Source: Lepraria neglecta (Eukaryota; Ascomycota; Lecanoromycetes; Lecanorales; Stereocaulaceae). Taken from it: 64,000 nt of DNA. A program made the position numbers and the translations under genes. Shown here piece by piece: positions 22,307 through 34,034 of this stretch; the first letter of the stretch is position 1, and every line of letters begins with the position of its first letter. The stretch covers positions 4,278,001 to 4,342,000 of the forward strand of contig CM065647.1 in NCBI GenBank assembly GCA_033220425.1, given 5' to 3'. Below the pieces are notes generated by a model, which made no database searches, was not told the origin of the DNA, and saw nothing but the letters and a program-made list of their open reading frames with translations.

Positions 22307-23388
22307 TCAATAACCCCACATCAGCTTCCCCGTAACTCCCTTCCAATCCCGCCACTCAGACTCATCAACAACGTCCCCAGAGACAAGGTCCGTCACAACT
22401 TGCTGCATGCCCTTTCGTGCCATCGTAATTGCACGTTGCAAAGTTGACTGTGGTTGTCAGAAGTCATCCATCTCGGGATATTCAGTGGTTTCGACTTTGG
22501 CAACTTTTTTTGAGTCCGTCATGTCGCACAGATCATTTTGCAGACGCTTGCCGAACCAATTACTCATGGAGTCCTTTCGTTATGCCTGCGCCGTTGACAT
22601 GGCCGTTGAACGGATCAAGGTACCCATCAGTACCGAAGGCGTTGGCAGAATTGCCTTGATAAATCCAGGCCCGTTTATACTCGTCACCATTGGGTGGATC
22701 ATTCTAGTATCACTGGTGAGCATAGTTCCAGATTACATTCAATACTCTGAGTAGGACAAACACCATAGTAATGAAAGACTTCTGTATCCCAGCTGGCAAC
22801 CTGAAGAAAGCCTTCCTGCGACGTCAAACTACTAGAACCGACAATGAAGACCTTGGAACCGCTATTGAACGGCTTGAAATTAGGCTTCACGATGGCCAAG
22901 AGGCGGATATGTGGGTTAATCCAATCTTGATTCATAGGCATTCTCGTGACGAATGCACCGTCTGCAATAGTGAATATGGCGAAATCGTACTCGTCAGGTG
23001 ATTTCTGCGATTCTTCTACCGAGCCAAAGGAACGTCCGAACGTAGCTCGAGAAAAGCGGAGCAATAGCGAGAATCTACCCCAGAACATGTTCACAAGGCC
23101 ATGAAAGGATGAAGGCTTGAGATTTCTCCCTGCTGCAAAAAGCCGCCGAAAAAGTCATTCTTCAAAGTTTTCAGCAGAGAATCGTCCGCGTCAGTATCAC
23201 TGTCAGCCTCTGCGACACGGGCGAAATGCCGTACTAAGAGCTTATTGAGTTGCACCGGTGGAGAAGTCGTATTCTTTGCTAGATTCAGGGGAGAAGGCCA
23301 GAAAGACAAGTGAAGAGTTGAAAGCAGCAACACTGAAAGGCCGTTGTAGTAATCCAACCGTGTACAGTATGTGGAACGAGGGAGACAT
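22307..23388 (-). pseudogene. Decayed gene of unknown fungal family
   Basis: Reading from an ATG at 23388, protein-like blocks follow in order on the minus strand but in changing frames: LYTVGLLQRPFSVAAFNSS, LNKLLVRHFARVAEA, LKNDFFGGFLQQGEISSLHP, RFSRATFGRSFGSVEESQKS, PDEYDFAIFTIADGAFVTRM, IRLLAIVKPNFKPFN, WIYQGNSANAFGTDGYLDPF, NWFGKRLQNDLCDMTDS and MARKGMQQVVTDLVSGDVVD. The last blocks share a frame but are split by a TGA that a CGA-to-TGA change would explain. One junction near 22750 could be a GTTTGT...CTAG intron; the others (near 23250, 23095 and 22570) look like frameshifts. I do not recognise the family. Confidence 0.55.
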
Positions 23389-23648
23389 AATCAATGTACT
23401 TAGATATAAAAGGCTAGCATAGCAGTACAACGTGTATTGCCAAAAGCCGGACGCAGAGACTAGAGCAAGAGGAAACGGCATAGCAGCACCAAAGCTGGAG
23501 AAGGGTGTAATCGTGCAGAAGACCTAGGTCGAGAACGTACTAGCCAGCATCCATACTGCTCAATTAAGCAGACCCTGATGATGAATATGGCGAATGCCGA
23601 ACATGCATCACCGGCCCATGCCCATGGGGGTGCCACGTCATCGCCAAA
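23389..23648. other. Upstream flank of the unknown pseudogene
   Basis: No gene or repeat recognised. Confidence 0.3.
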
Positions 23649-23782
23649 TTAAAAGTCAATGTGGGCCCTGGAGCTACCCCAGGAGTCGCCCCGGCACTCG
23701 CCTGGGGATGGCCCGGGGAACCAGCTTGGGGGCATCTTAAGGGACTCGCTTAGGGGAGCCCCTTATTAACTTTTATTTTAGC
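23649..23782. repeat. Candidate GC-rich MITE with imperfect inverted ends
   Basis: A GC-rich 130-base island in AT-rich surroundings. Its left edge, TTAAAAGTCAATGTGGGCCC, resembles the reverse complement of its right edge, ATAAAAGTTAATAAGGGGCT, and the centre contains a CCCCAGG...CCTGGGG hairpin. This is how a small DNA-transposon derivative would look, but the ends match only in part. Confidence 0.35.
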
Positions 23783-24773
23783 GATGAGGTGGGTGCCAAG
23801 CACTAGAATAGCACCACTTCTCGCCGAAGCTGAAAACATAGAGCTATCCCTTCATGCATGATAGATCGACGTGAGCTTGCATGACATTCATGATGGAACC
23901 CCTTGAGCCAAGCCCCGCGCTCTCACCATAAACTGAAATCATGTTCTAGGCCCGAGGGCTGATTCGTGACCAGGCTCCGAGATCACATGTGTCTCCAACG
24001 CCTTGTATACACCCGGCTACCATTAATATCCAGGCTCTTTGTGTCTGATGCGCGGAATGTCTCCCCAATCGGGAAGATGTCTACCTTGAAGACAACGCCA
24101 CCTTTTCCTCCAGAAGCTGAATCGACTACCCTCGATGATTGATTCGCCGAATAAGCAGCGCCTTTGGTATTCAACTAGCCCCTCACACTCTTGCACTGGA
24201 CTGGAATCGGAGACTGGCCTGTTTATGCAAAATTCGTTGGAAATCTCCTCCGATGTCTCTATCCATGCATCTTTTCGCAGTCTAGACCCATGTCTGCCTC
24301 TCGCCAGTAAATGTGATTGACTGCACATGTACAACTGGTCAACGCTAGGATAGCATCTCTCAGCCCGAGCAGCAAGCGTGGATTCCTTCTTGAGCGGATC
24401 TGAGCGATCTTGGTGAGACTATTAGCTAACATGGCTGCTGAAGAGTGAATTCCAACGTATCATTCAACATACTGTCCAGTTCACCGAGCTCTTCCGTGGC
24501 GTATTCCAACTGATCATGGAAATTCGTATCGATGCAATGCAGCTCACTGGGCCGTGTCATATGACATATGTCTGGAAAGTAGAAGACTTCGAGACGGGAA
24601 GAAGCACATTAGGTGCATCAAGCTAAGTCAGAGGTCCGGGTGCACGACCACACCTTAAATTGCACCTACGTCTATAAAACAACAAGCCCAGAACCTCGCG
24701 GGCTCTGCATCATCACATCTGTCACACGTAAGCTCAGCTATCTCAAGGTGCTAGATAGCCATAACTCTTCAAG
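23783..24773. other. Gene-poor spacer
   Basis: About 1 kb with only short, non-protein-like frames on both strands. Nothing recognised apart from the probable upstream region of the pseudogene at 24774. Confidence 0.4.
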
Positions 24774-26234
24774 ATGTCTGATGATGTTAGCAGCGCTACG
24801 CTACTTGAATTTAAACCTCCTGGCAATCTTGACGACCTTACCCTCGAGAATCCCAAGCTCTGGTCCAGTCAATTCATCAACTACTGGATGCAGGGGTAGA
24901 TTGATGCCAACCCCAACGTGGTGTCAGATGGCAGAAAACCCTTGACACAATACTTCAATGGAACCTTAACCCCCTTTGATACCACGCAGAAACCTCAACC
25001 TGTCACCTGGAATGTGTTTCCAAAAACAGTACGAATCCTGATATTTGGAACATGTCCAACAGCTGACATGACACTACGCGTGTTAGGTTTCTACAGCCGT
25101 CAATGGCCAAACGCCACTGAGATGGCAGTTAGCTGATTCGTCTCGAATGCTTCAAGACGAGTATCTTGAATAGCCTGTGTTCAAGAATGACGATGAAAAC
25201 ATTGAGAGTGTCATATTCATCTGCGATGGTCCAGAGGTAAGTGGAAATACATATGTCTGTACTCCTAATAGCACTCCCAAATCTTATGGCCTCGAAGTAA
25301 CGACAGATGTACGCTAGCTACCAGGAAGACGACATGGTGAAAAAAGTGCGCGAATTGAACGAGCCCTACGCAGAGGACATGGATGTGAAAGATCTCTTCT
25401 TGGTCGATCCGAAGACAGAGAACAAAGTCTACAATCAAACGAACTACTAGAATATCTTAACAACTAAGGGTACCATCAAGCATCTAATCCATACTAGCAA
25501 TACTCTCAGCGCCGAGATTGATATTGCGGCTCAAGGAACAGTAATTCGCAAGGGCCCAATGGCAAACCTATCATTGACGGCGATAAAGTTGATCAGGTGC
25601 TCAAAATACGGCAATCCTGGCAGAAATTCTGATCCAACAGTTAGTCAATTCCCGTTATGTATCATATAGAAGACTGTTCCACCGGCAGATTGGTCGTGCA
25701 ATCAATCAACTCGCGCAACAGGGTAATCATCTCGCGGTGGCGGATCCAGTTGCTTTGTATATCTACTCAGTCAAATTCAATGATTTCCAAGTCGACACTA
25801 GCGGAACAGGAGGAACACCTGACCCTGGCGACCTAGTGGACCTTCCTATCGAGGCGTTCAACTGGCAGCGCGGGCATGTCGATGACGATAAGCATAAACA
25901 TCAAGGTCTTCGATTTCGGGTCAAGATTCCCAAAGGGATGGTAGGGAAGGACGGCAAGCCCCTAACGGTCAGCAACATCTGGGATCCCATCACAATGACG
26001 CATATTATGTACGGTGCTCAACTCGCCGACTACGTCACCATGAGCGTATCTGCAGTTGTGATACCTAATCAACAGCCTGCGGAGCCGGTGGACCGCTACA
26101 ATCCAGATGCCAAGGCAGCTACGGACGAGAGACTGCCCTCTACAATGAATGTGGCTGCTATGAGCGCTCATTTGGCAGAGAGCAGTGTTGATGAGGCTAC
26201 AAACCCTTTTTCGTCTCCCGAAGACTGTCGGTAG
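24774..26234 (+). pseudogene. Decayed gene of unknown fungal family
   Basis: From an ATG at 24774 (MSDDVSSATLLEFKPPGN) protein-like blocks follow: LWSSQFINYWMQG, TQYFNGTLTPFDTTQKPQ, PVTWNVFPKTV, LQDEYLE, ESVIFICDGPE, then a plausible intron (GTAAGTGG to ACAG, about 25236-25308), MYASYQEDDMVKKVREL, DLFLVDPKTENKVYN, LIHTSNTLSAEIDIAAQGTV, CSKYGNPGRNSDPT, and an open tail beginning MADPVALYIYSVKFND at 25737. In-frame TAG codons after WMQG, after DEYLE and after QTNY would be Q, W and W in an intact gene, which are the changes C-to-T in CpA contexts produce. Small frameshifts lie near 25060 and 25560. The family is not recognised. Confidence 0.6.
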
Positions 26235-26709
26235 GAAGTATAGTTGAGGGACAGACTTCACTGTTGTCTGAAGCACGAAGCGTTCTGCGTTTGTTGTTGA
26301 TAAGCAGTATTGGCAGTGCTCCAGACAGCAGGCCCACATATTTCTTGTATCCACTGAATGTGTTCCTATAGTCTTCGATGATTTGATCTGATATAAGAAA
26401 TAACTTTTGATAAGGGGCTATGGGCTGTCTTTTGAAAATCTTTCTTCTGGTTCTTCCAAGACTAAAGGTTTGCACAGTGGGATCCTTATGGATGGTTATT
26501 CCTTTTGAAGCTATGCAATAATCCTAAAGAGTGCACTGCGCAACAATCAGATAAAGAAATGACCACGATATAAAGATAAGCAACTCTAATCATACACGTT
26601 CGCCAACCCTAACCATGAATTTTATCGCCACCAACTTGTGCTGAACAATTCCAAAGTCTAGACAAAAAGTCTGGGAGCCGAGCCGGCAGACAATATGCCG
26701 ACGCAACTC
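26235..26709. other. Intergenic spacer
   Basis: About 475 bases with 3' flanks of the pseudogene and of the secreted-peptide gene. Nothing recognised. Confidence 0.4.
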
Positions 26710-27224
26710 TCACTTGTCAGGAGTAGGCTCGTAGTCCGCGCAGGCACCCTATCATCAATCAGCATCAACTTCACCAGACCGTCTACAAGGTTCAGGACTA
26801 ACATTAGGGATTCCATCCGGAGAGGCGTTCCGCTCATCTAACACATCGGTTAGCCACATCAAGTCAACTCAAGTCCTTTCGATTTAACTCACATCTCCAC
26901 CGTCCTGTGCGAAAGTAATATATCAGTAAATGATGCGCGTTCAAGCATTAGATGGGCACTTACCGTGTTGCAGCACTTCTGGCCCTGCGAGCATGCACTG
27001 CAGTCAACATTTGGGAACTCGGCGACGATGGTGACGCAGCAGTTCTAATGAAATGGTCAACATCCTTATCATGATCGGTCTCAGGGTTTGTCAAAACTCA
27101 CTCCGCTACCGCTACACTGCTCTGGTGCTGGTGGAGCGAGTTGCCTAGCCATGTTCATGTCCTTGGCACTTGGGGCAGCGAGTGTGGCGCCTGCGAAGGC
27201 TGCAGAGAGTAGGAAGAATTGCAT
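26710..27224 (-). CDS. Small secreted cysteine-rich protein with hydrophobin-like cysteine order
   Basis: Five exons are deduced, all joined in phase 0: 27224-27102, 27044-26964, 26904-26893 (12 bases), 26832-26803 and 26748-26710, giving 94 residues. Every junction is GT-AG (donors GTGAGT, GTAAGT, GTGAGT, GTTAGT). Residues 1-17 form a signal peptide (MQFFLLSAAFAGATLAA). The mature part has eight cysteines in the order C-CC-C-C-CC-C: EQCSGSGNCC, VDCSACSQGQKCC and, after a Gly/Asn/Asp-rich stretch, GACADYEPTPDK. That order is the hydrophobin signature, but the spacing between Cys4 and Cys5 (2 residues) is far below the usual range, so it may instead be an unrelated effector-like peptide. The fourth exon acceptor (GATGAG) is the least certain junction. 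Confidence 0.6.
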
Positions 27225-28250
27225 GATGATGGGGACTTGTGGTAACAGTTGTTCAAATTCGGAAAGTTGTAGTTAAGATCGTCAAGGAGCCTTCTGAACT
27301 TGTTGCTACTGAAGATGATGTGAATTTCTGAGTTCCCTTGGACTTCTGGAAGGTTTGTACATCTTTGGAACGGAGGATTCGAGCCCAAGGACGGAGGTGG
27401 ACAAGCTTCAAGATGTCATACCGTTGTCATCAAGCCATGAGCCTTGCAAGAAGCCTGAATGTAACATCATAGGATGACCAACAGCAACATGCGACGGCTC
27501 TGACTAATCCGACCTGTCAGAAGGTATGGAAATCTGTCGTGGAGCTCGATAGTGAAACATTTTGTCATCTTGCATGGTTCGTACAACCCTTCACGTCTCC
27601 ATCCTCTGCGGCTCGGCGGTTCAAGCCTCCTCAACTGCTTCCTACACGGCCATGTGTCCGAGGAATGTAGTAAAAGTGACGTTAGAGATGGCCCATCTTG
27701 TCATCCAATGCAGACGCCCGCATTGAACTTGGATTCGTTGAGTCTCCCAAATTCAGGCAACCTTTCGCTCTGAGCTAGGACTATGATCTTGAAACTCCGG
27801 TGTCGCAACTACATCAATCTGGTTGATTGTTCTATAAATGCACCTTGAAGATCGCAGTAACATCGTCTGTAAATCTTGCGTCATCATCAATCCTTCGCGT
27901 GCTGGATCCACAGCCCGGGCTGCATGATGGCAGTGATGTTCTGAAGACCAAATTACCTAAATTTACTGCAACAAGGAATCTTAGGTTGTTCTTCGCTATC
28001 TTTCAAGGAACCTGAGCAACTCAGCCCCTAAGAAAGTATCAACAATCGGATAATTACATATTGCAGCGTCTACAGTCCTCTGGGACATGTCTGCTTGCAT
28101 TTGGTGGGTCGATTATCTTCTCTGTGTGAAAACTCACGCCAAAAGCTGCGCAAGCGACAATCCTATACGCGAAGGACAAAGCGATACAAGAAAACTTACA
28201 TGTTTGCATCATGGAGAAGCATCCCAACATCACCTACGGACTGAGACGCC
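27225..28250. other. Gene-poor spacer
   Basis: About 1 kb upstream of the secreted-peptide gene. The short frames here are not protein-like and no repeat was recognised. Confidence 0.4.
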
Positions 28251-28980
28251 ATGAAAAGCTTCAAAGTATCCCTTTTGCTTGACCTGTTCCAAATATGCGC
28301 CCTCGCTCTCACAGCAGCACTTCCTACTCCACCTACCGTGCTATCGACCGCTAGCCCAAGTGCTAGCTTGAGCTTACCATTCAACCCAACACTGCCAAAT
28401 TCTCCTAAGTATACGACGTGGCTGTTGCAATGTGGCAATAGGCTGGAAAGGATGTCTAGCTAATGGGGGCCCCCAGGGCCCCATATATGCCCAAAACAGA
28501 CAAAGAACGGCTAGCAACAGGCTTCTGGAATCGCATAGAAAGCAATCAAGCAACGGATTGCAACAGTGGCTGAATTAAATGTCCTATGAATACTCACACC
28601 GAAAGCAGAAACCCCCTTCCCACCCACACCCTTCCGCTTCCCCATCCCCTCCTCTCAAATCCCCGCAACCTGTTACCGCGGCAATCTTTACTCAAGCCTT
28701 CACCAAAGTGTTCAGAACACTAGCACTCCGCGGTTACTACACACGTATGTGGGAGGAGGGGAGCCAGCGAGGTAACCACTTTGTATACAGCTACGGCGTT
28801 TCACAAGGCGGCAGGCTTCAGTTGAGCTTGTATGTGAAAGAGATTGAAGATAGCTTGACCTGGGTAATGTGGTCGGATGTGGTTACCGGCCTTTAGAGTT
28901 TCATGAAGCAGTACGAATACGTGGTTGTGAATTTTCCAATTTTCTTGGAAAATGATCGCGGGTTGAAGGGGACTGCGAGT
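28251..28980 (+). pseudogene. Possible small secreted protein gene, probably decayed
   Basis: At 28251 an ATG opens a frame with a hydrophobic leader (LLLDLFQICALALTAALP) followed by a Pro/Ser-rich stretch to about residue 45. From about 28610 a second protein-like segment runs: IFTQAFTKVFRTLALRGYY, MWEEGSQRGNHFVYSYG, RLQLSLYVKEIEDSLTWVMW, a TAG at 28894-28896 that reads as Gln if the C is restored, then FMKQYEYVVVNFPIFLEN in the same frame. An intron between the two parts (from about 28400 to 28605) is likely but its ends are unclear. Whether the gene is dead or the stop is the true end is uncertain. Confidence 0.35.
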
Positions 28981-29430
28981 TTGACTATAGTGGATTCATC
29001 TTGAGGAGCTTGTGGACCTCTTGTGTGTGCTTGGGCTGGGAAAGGACCAGGCGGAAGTGCTCATCCTGGATACGAAAATGCAAGAGATGGGACTGTCGAT
29101 GTTTGGGGGACCAAGCTGTAAACTGTTCCATTCCTTGGCTCAGCTGTGGCAGAGATATGAGGGGTATATCTTAGGCTTTCTACCTGGCTGCAATGCCATG
29201 AAATTCAAGCAAGAGGAGCTGGTAAAGTGGAAGAAACATCTCATATTAAGCGACTTCAGACGCCTTCCTGACGCGTGGCAATGATTAGCTCTTTCATACG
29301 TTTACACTGCTTTTCATCAATTCAAATCACGGGCCACAGCCTGATTCAAAAGATATTGCAACAGCCCATCCCCTTACTATCTTTGCTTTGACCAGGTCAG
29401 ATCCCGGAGAATTTACACATTGAATGTGTC
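28981..29430. other. Intergenic spacer
   Basis: Contains a 90-residue frame (29012-29284) without recognisable features; I treat it as chance or as gene debris. Confidence 0.3.
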
Positions 29431-29887
29431 TTACTCGGATTTGACGTCGACCTTGGACTTGTCTAGTGACGTGTTAACGCTATACATACATTACACCTCC
29501 GGCTCCACTTACAAAAAGCGACGTGATCCTTAAGATGGGACGCTTTATCCGTCTTGGGCTCGGGGTAATACCATGCTGCGTCTTCAGCTTCTTTTCCTGT
29601 TATTCCTGCGCGTTAGCTCTTAGCCCGGCTTTAGTTGGATTGCTCATACCATCGACGCTAATGTTGTAATATGAAGCCGTTCCCTTCCAGGGACAGACAG
29701 TAGTCAAGCTCGTCTTGCTCAAGACCGACTGGTCTACCATGTCTGGTGGAAACTGTTCTTGTCAGGACTCAAGCCGGACATTTGAAATGATCATTGGGGC
29801 TCTGACATAGATGTTCCCCTCAACAAACTCCCATTTGTCGGTTTCGGCAATGACTTTACCATTGTATGTTGCTGTTGCGTGAGGCAT
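29431..29887 (-). CDS. DUF427 (PF04248-type) protein
   Basis: Four small exons, 29887-29807, 29752-29650, 29596-29513 and 29462-29431, give 99 residues; all junctions are GT-AG (donors GTCAGA, GTATGA, GTAAGT; acceptors AACAG, AACAG, ACTAG). The product shows the family's conserved string: MPHATATYNGKVIAETDKWE, VEGNIYFPP, TTVCPWKGTASYYNISVDGK, DAAWYYPEPK and HLKDHVAFYKSKV. These single-domain beta proteins are widespread in bacteria and fungi; their biochemical role is not settled. No frame is broken and every splice signal is good, so unlike its neighbours this gene looks intact. The exons are too short to appear in simple frame scans. Confidence 0.85.
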
Positions 29888-30571
29888 CTTGGATGTTTTT
29901 GCGTTGGCTGTGTGGTTTTCGTGGATACTTGCGTTGGAATATAGATGGAAAAGATGGGGATGGAAGATAGGAAGAGTAGCGAAGGGTGTACTTAAGCCCT
30001 CAGACCGTTCCTAGAATTTGGCTTCCCTGTATTCACGCAGACCTTGGTAGCAATTTCTATGGCTCAGATGCATCGTGATGAGGAATCATGGTGGGGCTGG
30101 ACCCTCTCAGACCCTGTCTATCTCCCCACACGGCTCGATTCCGCCATTCATCAAAGATAAGGGAGGTATTTACTAATAGGGTCGTATTGTTTACCTATAA
30201 AATACCACAATCACAGATACCTATGTTTTTATCCGACATCCAAAGACCAAAGCTTCAAAATCTTGAAGTGGAATCGTCTAATAGACATGGGCAGCCTTCA
30301 CGTCAGCCTTTTCGGAGTGATGGGTGCGTGACGATGAACCCCTGGAAGTATGAATGAGGCGAAGGCCGATCACCCTTTGCTCGTGGGGAAATTTTCGTTG
30401 TGTTATGCTCGGGGGACTTACGGCTTATAGATTGTAGTCCACTTGGCCTAGTACTATATGGTATGATTTACAATTGCTCGCGATACGACCTTTTCGGATC
30501 TCGAGGCGAAAGGGAAACGAAAGCGACGAAGGCAAGGAATACGACTATCCCTCCTGCTCATTTCAGTAATC
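29888..30571. other. Spacer upstream of the DUF427 gene
   Basis: About 680 bases that should hold the DUF427 promoter. A 180-residue plus-strand frame at 30400-30942 runs antisense through low-complexity sequence and is not considered real. Confidence 0.4.
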
Positions 30572-30845
30572 TTAATCACTACCACCAGTATCATTATCCT
30601 CTTCACCCCCCTCCCCTCCCACCACCTCCTCCGCGTACTCATCCTCCTCGCTACTACTCGTTTCCTCCTCTTCGCTACTTCCTTCCTCCTGATCACTCGT
30701 TATGTTCGGCAATCTGCTTGAGCCATACCCCTCATTCGACTCCACATTCCCGATGTATGTCATCTCCTCCTCTACATCATCCTCTACATCATCCTACATC
30801 ATCCTCATCATCATCCTCTTCATCATCCTCTTCATCATTCTCATT
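30565..30845. repeat. Low-complexity CCTCCT / CATCAT microsatellite region
   Basis: Pyrimidine-rich, imperfect triplet and hexanucleotide repeats (CATCCT, CTACATCAT) read as poly-acidic protein on the minus strand. Confidence 0.7.
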
Positions 30846-31125
30846 ATCTGACACAACCCCCATAACAAAAATCCGATTCCCTCCGCAATCTTCACATGGT
30901 CCATCATCATCCGCTGTACTATTTTCAATCCTCGTTCCCTGAATCTGGAACCTGCGTTGCATTGTTCGAGTTCCTGCTCGAAGCGCATGTCTCTACCGCA
31001 ACGAGGGTATTAGAACGTGACGCGCCAGAGTAGACACCTAGGTCTATATTAGTACTAGTTACTTGAAGTGAGCTGAGAGCAGGAGGAGACGAACATGAGC
31101 GGGGGATCGTCTTTGGTAAATTCAT
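30572..31125 (-). pseudogene. Acidic repeat-containing hypothetical gene, frame broken in a short tandem repeat
   Basis: Minus-strand sequence encodes, near 30900-30795, CEDCGGNRIFVMGVVSDN followed by a Glu/Asp run, and near 30764-30572 EEMTYIGNVESNEG followed by a Glu/Ser-rich tail that ends at a TGA at 30572. The two parts are out of phase by two bases, and the slip falls in a run of imperfect GATGATGTAGAG units (about 30775-30800), where replication or assembly slippage is expected. The CxxC at CEDC suggests a small metal-binding motif. Upstream exons toward 31125 are possible but unproven. It could be a live gene with an assembly error. Confidence 0.35.
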
Positions 31126-31129
31126 CGAG

Positions 31130-32330
31130 GCTGAAGAAGGACAGGAAGTGAATAGGAATAGAAGAGAAAGGCGTAGGGCCAGACGTACGCCTTCTGGGAT
31201 AAAGCTTCCGAAATCTCACACCTGCATTTTGGAATAATCCGACTAAATACGATGCACCAGCTGGCGGGTAAATCCTCAACCCCTCCTCGGCCACAGCGTT
31301 GAGATATACGTATTCCAGCAATCCCCTTGCTATATATCTCATCCTACAGTCTCCTAATTGCCTGACGGTTATGGCCGAGGTAATACAACACACCGGACAG
31401 GAAATTACCAGTCGTGACAGCTCCTGCCATCATGATGACGTTGTAGTGGGATGCGATTTCCTTGGGGGTTGCAGGGGGCCCTTTAGCGTGGAGGATATGG
31501 TACATGAAGTCTCTACGATTGGTTTGAAGTTTGAGGCGACTGGGAGAATAAGAACGTTAACTTCTCCAGTGCCTAGAAGATTTGAGGGAGGGGAGAAGGA
31601 AACGTACGCTTCCGTGTGCTCAGTCGCGTACTCAGCATGCCGGTAGGGTGTCCTTCTGCTGTAAGCAGGCGGGAACCATTCCAGGAGAGAAAAGGCCAGA
31701 CACACAGACTACGGCACGCTTGACGTCGTTTACGTAGGTTGTTTTGATAATAACGTCGGCCCAATGGTAGCGATCCGCTCACGGAAGGCCAGCTTAGATG
31801 TTGTAGGTGAACAAAGGGAGACTGACCTGGTTGCTCCTTCAATCGCAGATCCAAAGAATCGCCAAAGGACAGCTCGCCTATAATATTGAAGGTCATATAG
31901 TTTAACTTTTCGACGACATTTACCCCCTTCTTCCAATCTTCGCTCTTGGCTCCGCCAATTACGTCCAAAAGCTCATCGGTGCGGCGTATCAGGACGTCTT
32001 CGTTCCTCATTAGATTGGACATGCTGAACGCAAAGCTGAGCATCCGCCTCATACGTGAGTGTTCCTCCTTGTCACATTCGTTGATGATGTTCATGGAGTG
32101 ATCGACTTCGGATGTGAAGAAACGACGGTCCTTTTTCATGGACGTGACGTTTTCCGTACCTAAGCCGTAGATTATCTTTTGGGCGGAGTTATCGTTGAAG
32201 CTCAGGTGGTTTGGGGCGATACCGACGATGATACCTACAGGTATGAGCATGATTGAAGGAGCAAACCGCCCGAAGAATGACCATATTTATTGTGCCAGTC
32301 GTGATTCATCCAGGGACCCCGACCGCTGAG
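31130..32330 (-). pseudogene. Cytochrome P450 remnant
   Basis: P450 blocks are recognisable in order on the minus strand in different frames: WHNKYG near 32280, IVGIAPNHLSFNDNSAQKI, ERRFF-like DRRFFTSEVDHSMNII, EEHSRMRRMLSFAFS (the C-helix RR/W region), LMRNEDVLIRRTDELLDV, LNYMTFNIIGELSFG, then near 31445 MMAGAVTTGNFLSGVLYYLG (I-helix AGxxTT type) and near 31290 VAEEGLRIYPPAGA (ExxR motif of the K-helix). The haem-binding FxxGxRxCxG segment is not found downstream, and the frame changes several times, so the gene is both truncated and frameshifted. Intact relatives are about 500 residues and membrane-anchored at the N-terminus; the anchor is not evident here either. Confidence 0.75.
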
Positions 32331-34034
32331 AAGAGCGTAATTCCAATGTCCCTATCAATTTCCGTCAGCGATCTCAACTATGAAGCTCGGCATATCTGAC
32401 TCACATCGCCCCCTTTGGCCAGCACCGGTCATCGAAAGCTCGCTAAGGGGTGGAAGAAAAAGAAACACGCAATTCGTCACAGGAGGAATAAGACAGACTT
32501 CATAAAGTCAGTAGGTGAAGTTTCAAAAGAGTAAAGTTAAGGATGAGCCTAAGCATGGTCATCATACCAAGACAATAGCAGTGTATAGCAAGAAATACGT
32601 GTTTGCAAGGGCGATCAAAAACGTTGTAAAGTCGCAGTCGTTCGGTTACTTTCGATTGCTATTACGCATTCTATGATGACCGTCAGGGTCTTAGGGAAGA
32701 TATTTTCGGTCCTTGTACATGCTTCCTACGTCATCAGGCTTCGGTGCCTAGACTTCTTTGTTGCAAAACCCCGAGAAAATCCCACAAGGCGAACGCCGGA
32801 GGGGTCTTGCGGGCCATGACTTGCGGGCCATTCGGCGCCTTGTTAGTAGGCCGTGGTACAGTTGATCTCAGGTATCAATGTGTGCCTCATGTCATCCGAC
32901 AGTAGTGTGTACTCGGGCTGGGTATGCATGGAGTGGGCATGCTGGGATTAGATGAAATGGTGGCGTTCGGGATTTTATACGTCAGATCTTTCCACGAGAT
33001 TCGAGTATGCGTCAAGCTGAAAGCCAAAGTCGGGATTGAAGGTTCCTCTCGTGCATGAACATGTTTTAGAGCTGATGCATGGAGCGACCAGGCATATTTT
33101 CGAACAGTGGCATCTCATGGCATCATCTCTCCACATAGAGGATTTGACAGAAGAGGTGTGGGTGGAATAGGTTGAGTTCTCTTGCAGTGGTAGCCTATTG
33201 ATACAATTCCAAAACTCCCTATGTCGCAGCTTTTAGTTTGCGCAGGTGGCCATTCCTTCTACGCCGATCTAAGTTCCAATGGCATGACTTCCGTGGCGTA
33301 CCTTAGAAGGCAGTGGTGGTCGCGCTGCGCCGCGGTCGTCTAATCTTGCTGCAATCCCACTGCTATCTCACCTATAGATATCCTCCCCCACTGATGTTTA
33401 GCACACTACTATGGCTCAAGCAGGCTTACAAATTCGAATATCTGAATAACTGGGGGACTATTAGAAGTTGTCAAGAGCGCATATTTGATGGTAAATATCG
33501 GATCTTGATAGAACAAGTTCTCCCCCTTGAAAATGTTTGTATACAGAAATGGTAATGCAATAAGCGAGTCGGCACAAAGTACCTGACCGCATCATGCATT
33601 CGAGGCATTTAAACTTTTTAAAATGGACTTTGTGCTAACATTGACGCCATAGGAAGAGGGCGGGCGGATGGTTCTCCAGCTCACCTGAAACTCCTCTTAG
33701 TTCCTAAGACCACGATGGACTTGAGAAACGGCGATCGAGATTGGAGCTGAAGGCGATTTCGAGTTTCCCTTCGCATAATTGGCTCGCACATGGCGCGTAA
33801 ACGCTATGAGTGCTGTGGGTATGTGCCAACGTAGCAAGCATCAGAATCCTTTATAAGGAATATCTGCGTAGATGCAACTCATCCTCCTATAGGAAGGTAG
33901 AGGCAAGTAAGTAAGATAACCCTTTGAAACGATCTATACTTATATTGGAAGCAGAGATGAGTATCTGGATAAACTGTGCCCTGACTCGAAATGTACGAGT
34001 AAGCTCGACAGCCCGATATCCATGTGCAGCCGTA
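32331..34034. other. Long gene-free spacer
   Basis: About 1.7 kb with no protein-like frame, tRNA or clear repeat. It looks like unconstrained accessory-island DNA. Confidence 0.5.

Noticed and set aside
30400-30942. 180-residue plus-strand frame rich in Pro, His and Ser
   Set aside because: Antisense of a microsatellite that reads as an acidic protein on the other strand; no family features.
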